From Candidatus Zixiibacteriota bacterium (GTDB lineage Bacteria > Zixibacteria > MSB-5A5 > RBG-16-43-9), in NCBI GenBank assembly GCA_022865345.1, contig JALHSU010000244.1, forward strand, positions 1 through 40,691: 40,691 nucleotides of DNA, in the 5' to 3' direction. Below, piece after piece: positions 25,433 to 34,530 of the stretch. The notes below the pieces were generated by a model, which saw only the letters and a program-made list of their open reading frames with translations, had not been told where the DNA came from and did not search any database. The translations under genes were made by a program, and so were the position numbers. How positions within the stretch are numbered: the first letter of the stretch is position 1; every line of letters begins with the position of its first letter.

Positions 25433-26235
25433 TGCTCAATTTCTAAATCATATTGGGCACCGAAGACATATTCGTCTCCGTTGTCGACCATCACCAAGGC
25501 TTTATACTTCCCTATTGGAACATCGCCTAAATCAATCTTATGTCTTATAGAACAACCCGGATAGATGCGCAGCTGACGATTTCCAAAGCGCCCCATATTT
25601 TTACCGCCCTTATCATAAAGCTCTACCCAGAGAGTCGGACGAAGCCACCTTTCCCCGATATTCTCAATATCCATTTGAAGAGTTCTCCTCCCATCCTGGC
25701 TGATTAGCTTCTTATCCAAAAACTTTATCTTACGGTCTCCGGTATCACCGATATTGGTAACGATCTGAATACCGTAACGCAATACAGTCTTAATACCCAA
25801 CTTTACCTTTCCCGTTTCATCTTCAATATCTTTTGAACCTGTCTCGGAGGTAGGTTCTACCATTAACATACTCCAGTATGTGCCAATCAAGTCCGGTTGC
25901 TGGGGAACTTCGATGATATAATAGACCGATGCCATTTCTTTTGGTGGGATAGTTAGACGAGTTGGGCTTATCGAAAGCCAGCCTGCATTAGAACGAGGGA
26001 TTCTTCCCGATTCACCGTAGATGTTGCTCCCATCTGCATAGAACAGATAATCAGTCTTATAGATGGTCACCTCCCAGGAAGTTTCTCCTGTATTCTTTAA
26101 AGTAACCTTTCCTTCAAATTTCTCTCCAGGTTGCATGGTCTTTTCACGTGTGAGTTCTCCAATCAGCGAAACACCTGCAAAAGAAGACTCGCCTAAAACA
26201 AAGAGAATCAAAAACAGACAAGAAATCCTCTTCAT
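25429..26235 (-). CDS. PapD-like periplasmic chaperone candidate (two Ig-like domains)
   Basis: This 268-residue exported protein has a signal peptide at 1-20. The first beta domain (about 22-150) contains NAGWLSISPTRLTIPPKEMASV followed by YYIIEVPQQP and GTYWSMLMVEP; this succession resembles the G1-strand and proline-rich region of pilus chaperones, where a 'SP.r..l.P...q.' pattern is common. The second domain (about 165-268) is another sandwich with KFLDKKLISQDGRRTLQMDIEN. It overlaps the barrel gene start by four bases and follows the second subunit gene by nine bases. Function as a subunit chaperone is inferred from fold-like features and the operon. An alternative is a DUF916-like surface-binding protein. 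Confidence 0.6.
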   Translation of the reverse strand: MKRISCLFLILFVLGESSFAGVSLIGELTREKTMQPGEKFEGKVTLKNTGETSWEVTIYKTDYLFYADGSNIYGESGRIPRSNAGWLSISPTRLTIPPKEMASVYYIIEVPQQPDLIGTYWSMLMVEPTSETGSKDIEDETGKVKLGIKTVLRYGIQIVTNIGDTGDRKIKFLDKKLISQDGRRTLQMDIENIGERWLRPTLWVELYDKGGKNMGRFGNRQLRIYPGCSIRHKIDLGDVPIGKYKALVMVDNGDEYVFGAQYDLEIEQ

Positions 26236-26244
26236 TATTCCTCC

Positions 26245-26793
26245 TTATTGAATATCAACTACAGTGAAGGTAATAGTTGTGCTACGGTTACCTGGTGTAA
26301 TACCTACCGACATTCCGGTTAATTTATATTGAACAGTTATATTGTTTCTGTCCCCGCGGCCTTCGAAGAATTGTGAATCAATTGTTGGATTGATTTCAGT
26401 ATAAGAGAGCCCCCCAGATATACTACCTCCGCCCGTTCCATCTGAGGTTCTCCTTACATAAAGTATAAGACTGATAGGCCAGCTACCAGTATCATCCCTC
26501 TTCACGTCTACTTTCCATTCGTCTTGATCGTCTATGCAATTAGAGATATTTATGGTGCTAGCATTTGTGCTGCTTTCATATGTGTCAACTAGGTTACTAC
26601 CCGCTCCGGAGATCAAATCCGCCTCATTGACTGTTTTACTCCATCCACCGGTCGCAGATATATCTATCCCTTCAGCCTCAGTCAAAAACAACAAAAACAG
26701 ACCTACGAGAAAAAATAATCTCACTAAAAGAATGATGAGTGGGGTGGCTTGGCTTCCCAGCCACCCCAGGTTTGTCCTTGACTTACTAACCAT
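26245..26793 (-). CDS. small secreted protein, second (minor) subunit candidate
   Basis: This is up to 182 residues, starting at an ATG that overlaps the upstream gene by eight bases. An internal GTG at codon 28 gives a neat signal peptide (RLFFLVGLFLLFLTEAEG) and would place the hairpin at 26740-26768 outside the gene, so the true start is uncertain. The mature part is beta-rich with Asn, Ser, Thr and Gly and one cysteine. Its end, GNRSTTITFTVVDIQ, is closely similar to the end of the first subunit, which suggests paralogy. I infer a fibre or surface-layer component. No family was recognised with certainty. Confidence 0.65.
   Translation of the reverse strand: MVSKSRTNLGWLGSQATPLIILLVRLFFLVGLFLLFLTEAEGIDISATGGWSKTVNEADLISGAGSNLVDTYESSTNASTINISNCIDDQDEWKVDVKRDDTGSWPISLILYVRRTSDGTGGGSISGGLSYTEINPTIDSQFFEGRGDRNNITVQYKLTGMSVGITPGNRSTTITFTVVDIQ
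26740..26768 (-). promoter_or_regulatory. intercistronic hairpin between the two subunit genes
   Basis: TGGGGTGGCT (26740-26749) pairs perfectly with AGCCACCCCA (26759-26768), with a 9-base loop. It lies about 18 bases after the stop of the first subunit gene on the minus strand. It could block 3' decay of the first gene's mRNA and give it higher expression, as in pilin operons, or act as partial attenuator. No long U-tract follows. Confidence 0.55.
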
Positions 26794-27274
26794 CTGTCAG
26801 AGTAAGTGTTACTGTTCTTTGTGCCTGGCTTACCACGCCAGCAGCGACTGTAGCAGACAATGTATAAGTTATTGACAGGCCACTCTGTACTACCGTACTA
26901 ATCCCCGTGACCAGATCTGCAGCAGTAGCCAACAAAGTCACATAGCCGCTGCTGGAACCCCCTGTTGGAGCTCCCAGGTTTACCTGCAGAGTAATATTGG
27001 CCGGCATATTGGTATTAATTGCCCCGGTCATCTTTTTGTTGCTTCCATTAGTGGTCACAGCCCAGGTTGTGGTATTATCCGCATCAGCAACCGGCTGGGA
27101 ACCTGCGGTTGCAGTGTTAACGTCCAGGTTGCCAGGATTTCCGCTGGTGGAAATCTCATTAATGGCACTGACCTCAAATGTAACCGTTTGCTGAGCGGTG
27201 TTTGCGGCTATCGCCAGATTACATATGACAAGCACAAGCCCCAACACAACCATACTAACCATTAACTTCCTCAT
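26786..27274 (-). CDS. small secreted protein, first (major) subunit candidate
   Basis: This protein is 162 residues from the ATG at 27274; the in-frame GTG at 27283 lies inside the strong AGGAGGTGAG ribosome site, so I reject it. A signal peptide ends near ANTAQQ (about residue 24). The mature protein is Thr/Ser/Ala/Asn-rich beta sequence without cysteine, and ends QAQRTVTLTLTDG. It is first in the operon with the best ribosome site, as expected for a major fibre subunit. Distant similarity to spore-coat-U/CsuA or DUF4402-type subunit domains is possible but cannot be shown by eye. Confidence 0.7.
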   Translation of the reverse strand: MRKLMVSMVVLGLVLVICNLAIAANTAQQTVTFEVSAINEISTSGNPGNLDVNTATAGSQPVADADNTTTWAVTTNGSNKKMTGAINTNMPANITLQVNLGAPTGGSSSGYVTLLATAADLVTGISTVVQSGLSITYTLSATVAAGVVSQAQRTVTLTLTDG

Positions 27275-27283
27275 CTTTCTCAC

Positions 27284-27891
27284 CTCCTGCCGCCCCCCTA
27301 TGGTTTTACTTTTACTTTACAAACTAATGACAAAACATCATTTTGTAGTGTCGGAAGCCTGCAGAAAATCTAGTTGGATTATTGAAGGTAAGTCCACCCA
27401 TCTTGTTGAGCAAATATCTCACTTGCTTCTAATCCATAATAGATAATCTTTCTAAGGCAGACTCGATGAAATCAGATCCTCCTTTCCTCTTAAAGATTAA
27501 GCAGATACTATACTTACATTCCTAGCAACTTTCCTTTGCTCTTATTATCGGTTTTGTTTTCGAGACCTTTAAGGCATAAGGAAGGGATTATATAGGTTAA
27601 TTTTTTAGTCAAGATACTATATAAACCCGGCAAGATGCCGAATAGATTAACAACGTCGTGAGATTTTAGAGATCTATTCAAGATCAAAAAGTTTGTGTCT
27701 TCTGAAATGCGAAATTAAAATCCAGGTTACTGGAATTTTTCTGTCACCGTTTGGCGATAATGAGAAGCTGAAATCAATGGAGAAAAAAATAGCTACTGAG
27801 GTTATCCAGAACATCATCCTGACTTAGGTACCAGTATGCTTGAATTCATGAGGTGATAGAAAAAAGTAACCTATCAGAAAGGAGGTTGTAG
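27284..27891. other. long divergent intergenic region between the subunit operon and galT
   Basis: These 608 bases hold the promoters of two divergent units. I could not assign clear -35/-10 pairs. A short sequence TGTAGTGTCGGAAG near 27345 recurs at about 40440. AT-rich blocks lie near 27590-27620. No gene was found. Confidence 0.4.
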
Positions 27892-28926
27892 ATGCCAGAG
27901 TTAAGAAAAGATATAGTGACCAGAGAGTGGGTTGTTTTGGCTAAAGAAAGAGCAAAACGGCCTTCAGATTTTGCGCAAGAAAGGAAAATGCGAGTGATTC
28001 AAAAATATGATGCCAAATGTCCTTTCTGTTATGGAAATGAAGCGCTCACCCCTCAGGAGCTTCTTGCCTATCGTAAACCTGAGACGAAGCCAAACACCCC
28101 TGGTTGGAGAGTGAGAGTTATCCCTAATAAGTTCCCGGCTTTGGATATGGAAGGTGAGCTTAATCGAAGAGACATTGAGATTTATGACACGATGGACGCT
28201 GTGGGTTCCCATGAAGTTGTTATTGAAACACCAGATCACGGAAAATTCATTTCCCATATGGAAGAGCAAGAGGTTGAGGATGTGATCATGGCTTATTGTA
28301 ATCGTTATAAGGTTCTTAGAGAAGACCCGCGCTTGAAATATATCTTGGTCTTTAAAAACCACGGAGTGGAAGCGGGATGCTCTCTGGCTCACCCCCATTC
28401 TCAGATCGTTGCCACACCCATCATTCCGCAGAAGGTATGGGGAAAAATCAAAGGAGTGCAACAATATAAAGAATATAGAGACAGATGCGTCTACTGCCAT
28501 ATAATCGAACAAGAGATAAGAACTCGAGAACGCCTGATCACAGAAAACACAGGTTTCATTGCTTGTACTCCGTTTGCGTCTCGTTCACCATTTGAAACCT
28601 GGATTATCCCAAAGACTCATAGATCTTGTTTTGCCGACATGTTCAGACTTGAAGTGATGGAGTTTGCCCAAATTTTAAAGGAGACCATGTCGCGTCTTTA
28701 TTATGGGCTTATTGATCCGCCTTATAATTACGCACTATTAACTGCCCCTTGTGATTCTGATATGCTCGAGGATTTTCATTGGCATTTAGAAATAGTTCCG
28801 CGACTAATCACACCAGCGGGATTTGAAATGGGGACAAGCATCTATATTAACGTTGCCCCTCCTGAGCATGCGGCAAAATATTTGAGAGGGGTTACAATTC
28901 CAAAGGAGCAGGCTGTTACATTCTAG
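27892..28926 (+). CDS. galT: galactose-1-phosphate uridylyltransferase
   Basis: This 344-residue enzyme of the Leloir pathway swaps UMP between UDP-glucose and galactose 1-phosphate. The active-site HPHSQ (H167, H169) is intact, with H169 as the expected UMP-carrying nucleophile. CPFC at 43-46 and CVYC near 194-197 are candidate zinc sites. NKFPALD and GSHEVVIETPDH also match the family. A perfect AAAGGAGG ribosome site precedes the ATG. It stands alone, with no galK or galE beside it; some members in bacteria without galK act on other sugar phosphates, so the exact substrate is not certain. Confidence 0.92.
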   Translation: MPELRKDIVTREWVVLAKERAKRPSDFAQERKMRVIQKYDAKCPFCYGNEALTPQELLAYRKPETKPNTPGWRVRVIPNKFPALDMEGELNRRDIEIYDTMDAVGSHEVVIETPDHGKFISHMEEQEVEDVIMAYCNRYKVLREDPRLKYILVFKNHGVEAGCSLAHPHSQIVATPIIPQKVWGKIKGVQQYKEYRDRCVYCHIIEQEIRTRERLITENTGFIACTPFASRSPFETWIIPKTHRSCFADMFRLEVMEFAQILKETMSRLYYGLIDPPYNYALLTAPCDSDMLEDFHWHLEIVPRLITPAGFEMGTSIYINVAPPEHAAKYLRGVTIPKEQAVTF

Positions 28927-29092
28927 GGCACCTTGTGCTTACAGGTCTTTATCATAACTATGGGGAAATCGAAAGAGATGCTGGCATTGCTTCTCCACTG
29001 TCACTTAATACACTCACACTTTTTCTCTTCTTTCATTGTGGGCAGCGTTAAAGGAAAAGAAAGATTTTGAAGTCAACGTAAAAAAGTCGATA

Positions 29093-29163
29093 CTGGGGGA
29101 CAGGGATTCGAACCCCGGTTTTGTGGTCCAGAGCCACACGTCCTGCCTCTGGACGATCCCCCA
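29093..29163 (-). tRNA. tRNA-Gln (anticodon CTG)
   Basis: On the minus strand the 71-nt cloverleaf has acceptor TGGGGGA/TCCCCCA with discriminator G, anticodon stem TGTGG/CCACA with loop CTCTGGA (anticodon CTG, codon CAG) and T-loop TTCGAAT. The U1-A72 pair is typical of tRNA-Gln. CCA is not encoded, unlike the tRNA-Glu in this window. Confidence 0.92.
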
Positions 29164-29266
29164 GTGAAAGAATTATCGGTATCTGCCGATACTATATACA
29201 GCCATAAAGAGCTTTTTTTAAAATAAAACTTCAAACTTTTTTGTCAAGCATAATCTTGGAGGTTTT

Positions 29267-29665
29267 GTGGAAGAGTTAAAAAATATCTTAGTCGTAGATA
29301 ACCACCAGAATATCCTGGAACTCCTTAGTAATCTATTGCAGATGTACAAATATCAAACCTTCTGTGCCCTGGATACTCAGTCCGCGCTAAAACTGCTGGA
29401 TGAGGAAAAGGTCGACTGCGTAGTCACGGATGTGGAAATGCCCAAGCCTAATGGTTTCGACCTGCTGGATGAGATCAAGAATAGATACCCTCAGGTGCCG
29501 GTCATAATGATCTCCTCTTATGCCAATCCCAAAATGGAAAAACAGGCACATGAAAACGGGGCATCCGGTTTTACTGCCAAGCCTTTCAGCATCGAGACGT
29601 TGCAAAAGATGATCGAGAATGCTCTGGATAAAACCGTAAAGACCGAGAAAGTCCAGACTTGTTAG
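29267..29665 (+). CDS. stand-alone response regulator receiver (CheY-like)
   Basis: This 132-residue protein consists of a single receiver domain. The phospho-acceptor aspartate is in VVTDVEMPKPNG, the switch serine in MISSY, and the lysine in AKPF. The acidic pair near the N-terminus is VDNH, so one of the usual two acidic residues is Asn. No output domain is attached, so it would act through a partner. GTG start with GGAGGT three bases upstream. No kinase is nearby. A cytosolic signalling role is likely, target unknown. Confidence 0.88.
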   Translation: MEELKNILVVDNHQNILELLSNLLQMYKYQTFCALDTQSALKLLDEEKVDCVVTDVEMPKPNGFDLLDEIKNRYPQVPVIMISSYANPKMEKQAHENGASGFTAKPFSIETLQKMIENALDKTVKTEKVQTC

Positions 29666-29919
29666 GAATTTCATCCAACCGGGACAAGTTGTGTTAAGTC
29701 CCTGATGATTACTGGAAAAGGTTTCAGCCATGCATTTTTAATGCTTAAGAACAGGATAAAATCTCTCATCGGTTTTATTATTTAACCCACCAAATTTTTC
29801 AGTGGCATTGATTCCAACAAATTTGTATATTCTGTAAAATTTAGATCTCATTGATTTTTATTGATAAGAGTAAGTTTTTTTTCTAAGACGATCTTTTTCA
29901 ATTTAGGAAAACAAAAAAT

Positions 29920-31617
29920 ATGAACAAGCCTCCTTTAAGCCATCAAAAAGATTTCATCCGGGAGATCATCGACCAGGACCTGAAGACCAATAAATACGGC
30001 GGCAGGGTGCATACCCGATTCCCGCCGGAGCCGAACGGTTATTTGCACATCGGACATGCCAAATCGATCTGCTTAAATTTCGGCATTGCCAGAGATTATA
30101 ATGGTCTGTGCAATTTAAGGTTTGATGACACCAATCCCACTAAAGAGGAAGTTGAATATGTGGAATCGATCAAAGAAGACGTGCGCTGGCTTGGATTCGA
30201 CTGGGATGATCGGGAATATTATGCTTCTGACTATTTCGGTAAGTTGTATGAGTTCGCCCTGAAGTTAATCAAGAACGGAAAAGCATACGTTGATGACCAG
30301 AGTGCAGACCAAATCCGGGAGACCAGGGGCACTTTAACTGAGCCGGGAAAGGAAAGCCCTTATCGTAACCGTTCAATTGAGGAGAATCTGGACCTTTTCC
30401 AAAGGATGCAGAAGGGTGAATTCCCCGATGGCTCCAGAGTCCTTCGAGCCAAAATCGATATGTCTTCTGGAAATCTGAATATGCGGGATCCGGTTATGTA
30501 CCGCATTTTACATGCCTCGCATCACCGAACAGGAGATAAGTGGTGCATCTATCCGATGTACGATTGGGCACATGGGCAGTCGGATTCTATCGAAGGGATC
30601 ACCCATTCTATTTGCACACTTGAATTTGAGGATCATCGCCCCCTTTATGACTGGTTTGTTGAGCAATTGGGAATCCATCATCCACAACAGATCGAGTTCG
30701 CTCGATTGAACTTGAGTCATACAGTCCTGAGTAAGAGAAAGCTTCTGCAACTGGTAAATGAAAGTTATGTCAAAGGCTGGAATGACCCGCGAATGCCCAC
30801 CATCTCTGGTTTTCGCAGGAGGGGTTATACGCCTGAGTCGATTCGCGATTTCTGCGACCGGATCGGAGTAGCAAAGAGAGACAGCGTGGTCGATATCGCC
30901 CTGCTGGAGCATTGCTTGCGTGAGGATTTGAATAAAAGAGCGCCACGGGTAATGGCTGTGCTCAGACCTCTTAAGGTAATTATCGACAATTATCCTGAAG
31001 ATAAGGTTGAGGAGTTAGAGGCAGTCAACAACCCTGAAGATGAAAGTATGGGAACTCGCAAACTTCCTTTCTCACGAGTGCTGTATATCGAGCAGGATGA
31101 TTTTAGAGAAGTTCCGCCAAAAGGATTTTTCCGACTTTCACCTGGGAACGAGGTCCGCCTGAAGCATGCTTACATTATTAAATGTGAACGTGTAGTCAAG
31201 GATGAGAAAAACGGAGAAGTAGTTGAATTGCACTGTACTTATGATCCGGAGACCAAAAGTGGGGGACCAAAATCCGATCGAAAAGTAAAATCCACACTCC
31301 ACTGGGTATCCGCTCCGCACGCTCTTGAAGCTGAAGCACGTTTGTTTGACCATCTTTTCCTGATTTCCGATCCGGATGATGTCCCTGATGGACAGGATTT
31401 CAAAACCAACCTCAACCCGAAATCCCTTGAGGTCTTGACCACCTGCAAACTTGAACCCAGCCTGAAAAATGCAAAGCCAGGAGATAAATTCCAGTTCTTG
31501 CGCTTAGGCTATTTCTGTGTTGACCCGGATTCGACCAGAGAAAAACTAGTATTCAATCGAACAGTCCAATTGCAGGATACCTGGGCAAAAATGCAAAAAG
31601 CAGCAGGGAGCAGGTAG
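29920..31617 (+). CDS. glnS: glutaminyl-tRNA synthetase
   Basis: This 565-residue class I aminoacyl-tRNA synthetase is slightly longer than the E. coli enzyme. The HIGH motif is [11 protein letters not shown], preceded by the GlnRS-typical FPPEPNG, and the KMSKS-type loop is [35 protein letters not shown] and the C-terminal beta-barrel anticodon domain are all present, so this is a direct GlnRS, not GluRS. It charges tRNA-Gln, one gene for which lies just upstream on the other strand. A gap of 254 bases after the response regulator shows no evident leader structure. Confidence 0.95.
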   Translation: MNKPPLSHQKDFIREIIDQDLKTNKYGGRVHTRFPPEPNGYLHIGHAKSICLNFGIARDYNGLCNLRFDDTNPTKEEVEYVESIKEDVRWLGFDWDDREYYASDYFGKLYEFALKLIKNGKAYVDDQSADQIRETRGTLTEPGKESPYRNRSIEENLDLFQRMQKGEFPDGSRVLRAKIDMSSGNLNMRDPVMYRILHASHHRTGDKWCIYPMYDWAHGQSDSIEGITHSICTLEFEDHRPLYDWFVEQLGIHHPQQIEFARLNLSHTVLSKRKLLQLVNESYVKGWNDPRMPTISGFRRRGYTPESIRDFCDRIGVAKRDSVVDIALLEHCLREDLNKRAPRVMAVLRPLKVIIDNYPEDKVEELEAVNNPEDESMGTRKLPFSRVLYIEQDDFREVPPKGFFRLSPGNEVRLKHAYIIKCERVVKDEKNGEVVELHCTYDPETKSGGPKSDRKVKSTLHWVSAPHALEAEARLFDHLFLISDPDDVPDGQDFKTNLNPKSLEVLTTCKLEPSLKNAKPGDKFQFLRLGYFCVDPDSTREKLVFNRTVQLQDTWAKMQKAAGSR

Positions 31618-31634
31618 CAAGGAGCGTTTTGAGT

Positions 31635-31654
31635 TTGGGAATTCCGATTCCCAA
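31635..31654. repeat. palindromic repeat family 5 (GGGAAT...ATTCCC)
   Basis: TTGGGAAT and ATTCCCAA are separated by TCCG. A longer copy lies at 38176-38201. No T-tract follows. Confidence 0.55.
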
Positions 31655-31808
31655 TACAGCAAAAAACATATTGACAATAATCGATAGTTGATTTATTCTA
31701 ATAACGCCAACAGTAAAAAAGATAAATGCATGATTCTGTTGGATCTATTTCTAGACAGTTTGCGTGAAGATCGCGTAGTAGAGTCAGATTACCTACTCGA
31801 AATATAGG

Positions 31809-33401
31809 TTGAAAATGCCAGAGGCTGATCAATTATTCACGATAAGGGAAGCTAGTCAATGGGCAACAGGGCATTTGGGGAAGACTGTAACACCTGCAAA
31901 CATTTCCTATCTCATCCAATACGGACGAATAAAGAAAATCGGATTTAATGGAACGACCCAGGTTTCCAAACAAGAATTAATCAGCTACTACAAATCTTAC
32001 AACGGGTATAGAGAACTTTCATGGAAAGACCAACTCGGAAGGGACTTAAACTGGGCTTTATCTTTTGACCAATACAAAGAAGCTGAAACAACAAAGCATG
32101 TTCACCGACTTCATCCTTACAAGGGCAAATTTATTCCGCAACTTGTAGAGTATTTCCTCGACAGCCATACTGACAATTTTAAAAATCAAGCCTACTTCAA
32201 AAAAGGCGATATCGTTCTTGACCCTTTTTCCGGTAGTGGAACAACAATGGTGCAATCTTGCGAACTTGGAATGCACGCTATTGGAATTGACGTTTCTGCT
32301 TTCAATGCACTAATCGGAAACTGCAAAGTAACCAAATACAATCTGGCGGATGTTCAAACCGAAATCGACAGAATAACTAAAGCACTCAAAATATTCCTTT
32401 CCAGTTCGCACACACTTCAGTTTGAGGAAAAACTCTTGCAAGCACTCTACGAGTTTAACAACAAGCATTTTCCTGTCCCTGATTACAAATACCGATTGAA
32501 GCGTGGAGAAATCAACGAGGATAAATATGGCGCAGAAAAGGAAAAAGAGTTTTTACCAACATTCAACAAACTTGTAAAAGATTACAAAATCAAATTAAGA
32601 CAAGATAAGACAGACACATTCCTTGACAAGTGGTACTCACAGCATATCAGAGGCGAAATTCATTTTATATTTGAAGAAATCAAAAAAATTAAAAATGCTA
32701 ACACAAAAAAAATCATCAGCATCATCCTGAGCAGAACTATTCGCTCTTGTAGAGCAACCACTCATGCGGACCTTGCTACTTTAATAGAACCGATAACAGC
32801 AACATATTACTGTTCTAAACACGGTAAAATGTGCAAACCTCTTTTCTCAATTCTAAAATGGTGGGAAACATACACGAAAGACACTGTTAAACGCCTCTTT
32901 CAGTTCGATAGATTGAGGACACAAACTTTTCAGGTTTGTTTAACAGGAGACAGCCGGTCAATTGACATTTTCAAGGAACTTGGAAAGAAGAATCTAACCT
33001 TCGCTGAATTAGCGAGAAAGCAAAAAATCAAAGGAATATTTTCAAGTCCACCATACGTAGGTTTGATTGACTATCACGAACAACATGCTTATGCTTATGA
33101 CCTATTTGGCTTTAAACGCAAGGATGAACTTGAGATTGGTCCTCTTTGTAAAGGACAAAGTAGAGAATCAAAGCAAAGCTACATTGAAGGAATAACAGAA
33201 GTCCTAAACAACTGCAAAAAGTTTTTAGTAGAAGATTACGACATTTTCCTCGTGGCAAATGATAAATACAATATGTACCCAAAGATTGCCGAAAATGCGG
33301 GAATGCAAATCGTTAATCAATACAAGCGACCAGTATTAAACCGCACCGAAAAAGATAAAGGTGCATATTCAGAAACCATTTTTCATATAAAGAAGAAATA
33401 A
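31809..33401 (+). CDS. DNA methyltransferase (N4-cytosine/N6-adenine type) of a restriction-modification system
   Basis: This is a 530-residue protein. Residues 1-65 look like a helix-turn-helix domain (FTIREASQWAT, ISYLIQYGRIKKI). The AdoMet-binding motif I is DPFSGSGTT at 138-146, and the catalytic motif IV is SPPY at 413-416, the form usual in N4-cytosine enzymes. Motif I precedes IV by about 270 residues, so the putative target-recognition part lies between them. It is the first of three tightly packed genes; its stop shares a base with the next start. A downstream TdeIII-type endonuclease makes this the protecting methylase. Confidence 0.88.
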   Translation: MKMPEADQLFTIREASQWATGHLGKTVTPANISYLIQYGRIKKIGFNGTTQVSKQELISYYKSYNGYRELSWKDQLGRDLNWALSFDQYKEAETTKHVHRLHPYKGKFIPQLVEYFLDSHTDNFKNQAYFKKGDIVLDPFSGSGTTMVQSCELGMHAIGIDVSAFNALIGNCKVTKYNLADVQTEIDRITKALKIFLSSSHTLQFEEKLLQALYEFNNKHFPVPDYKYRLKRGEINEDKYGAEKEKEFLPTFNKLVKDYKIKLRQDKTDTFLDKWYSQHIRGEIHFIFEEIKKIKNANTKKIISIILSRTIRSCRATTHADLATLIEPITATYYCSKHGKMCKPLFSILKWWETYTKDTVKRLFQFDRLRTQTFQVCLTGDSRSIDIFKELGKKNLTFAELARKQKIKGIFSSPPYVGLIDYHEQHAYAYDLFGFKRKDELEIGPLCKGQSRESKQSYIEGITEVLNNCKKFLVEDYDIFLVANDKYNMYPKIAENAGMQIVNQYKRPVLNRTEKDKGAYSETIFHIKKK

Positions 33402-34528
33402 TGAAATTATTACTTGAGAAACTTGGTGTTTCTATTCACCATTTGATATGTCTTGACAGAGTGTTCTCTGAAAATCACGATGAATATCAAAGGATAGAAA
33501 CCATTCTAAATTCGGATGAATTTAGACCAGTTTACTCGGAGATATCAAGAGAGTTATATGCTGGAGGGAAACAACCCTCAGGTAATATTAAATTAGCTCG
33601 TCAAATGATATTAGGAGATGTGATTGAATATATCTTCACTGGTAGGGCATACTATTATGCAGCAAAATCTGATGAAAATTTTAAGAATTTTCTCAAACTT
33701 ATTTTGTATTCTGTTAACCAGCTATTAATTTATGATTCAATAACAGTAGATAGCCATATTAGAAAACTATACATCGAAAAACTCGAAGAAGAAATTGACG
33801 GGAATTTACTTTATGAAAAACCAGGGGATGCTGTTATAGCTAACGATTTAAAAGAAAGCAAAACAGTGTTGAATGATGATAACTGGAAAAGGTTCGATTT
33901 TTTCATAGATTCAATTCTCCCTAAAACATTAGGATGCCCTAAAGAGCTAATAGTATTTGCAGAATTATTACGAACTAAGAAAGGAATAATAATACCTCTT
34001 TTACTAATTCAGCGCCTATTTGGAGATAAGAACCCAATTGCACCACCAGATTTTCTTTTAGCTAAGAGCAATAAAGAAATTTATGGTATTGAAGTGGGTT
34101 ATGCTAAAGAGGGGCAAAGCAGAGAATTTTCAATCAGAACTTCGGTTCCAACATTTGCTGTTGACCTTGAAAATAACATGCACAATAGATGCCCTAAATG
34201 TGGTGAAATCATTCTCTATTGTGATTATGTAATTAATGCATACTCAAATGGAACTTTAAATGAGCAACTTGATGAAAATTCAGGGAGATATTTGTGCAAC
34301 GGTTGTCCGAGTTTTGATAATGGTAATTGTAAATTCTCCAATTACTATGGTAGCTGGAAAGGAATAGAATTTAATGGAAAGGAAAGTGAGCAAAAATCAC
34401 TTCATTACCATTCAAGATGCGTAAAAGACGGAACTTATGATTACAGAAGGAGTGAAACAAACATTAGTGATCATTCTAATGAATTTTTCGCTCAATTACC
34501 TCTAATTCAAGGATTAGAAAATTTATAG
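33401..34528 (+). CDS. unknown protein between methyltransferase and endonuclease, possible nuclease
   Basis: This 375-residue protein has no family I recognise. APPDFLLAKSNKEIYGIEVG (D217, E231) resembles the D...ExK-type core of PD-(D/E)XK nucleases, but the lysine is replaced by Gly (EVG), so activity is doubtful. A cysteine-rich part follows: CPKC at 264-267, C274 and LCNGC...NCKF near 294-306, likely a zinc-binding structure. It overlaps the methylase stop by one base and ends two bases before the endonuclease start, so it should be translated with them. AT-rich coding matches the methylase. It may be a second restriction subunit or a control protein. Confidence 0.7.
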   Translation: MKLLLEKLGVSIHHLICLDRVFSENHDEYQRIETILNSDEFRPVYSEISRELYAGGKQPSGNIKLARQMILGDVIEYIFTGRAYYYAAKSDENFKNFLKLILYSVNQLLIYDSITVDSHIRKLYIEKLEEEIDGNLLYEKPGDAVIANDLKESKTVLNDDNWKRFDFFIDSILPKTLGCPKELIVFAELLRTKKGIIIPLLLIQRLFGDKNPIAPPDFLLAKSNKEIYGIEVGYAKEGQSREFSIRTSVPTFAVDLENNMHNRCPKCGEIILYCDYVINAYSNGTLNEQLDENSGRYLCNGCPSFDNGNCKFSNYYGSWKGIEFNGKESEQKSLHYHSRCVKDGTYDYRRSETNISDHSNEFFAQLPLIQGLENL

Positions 34529-34530
34529 TT

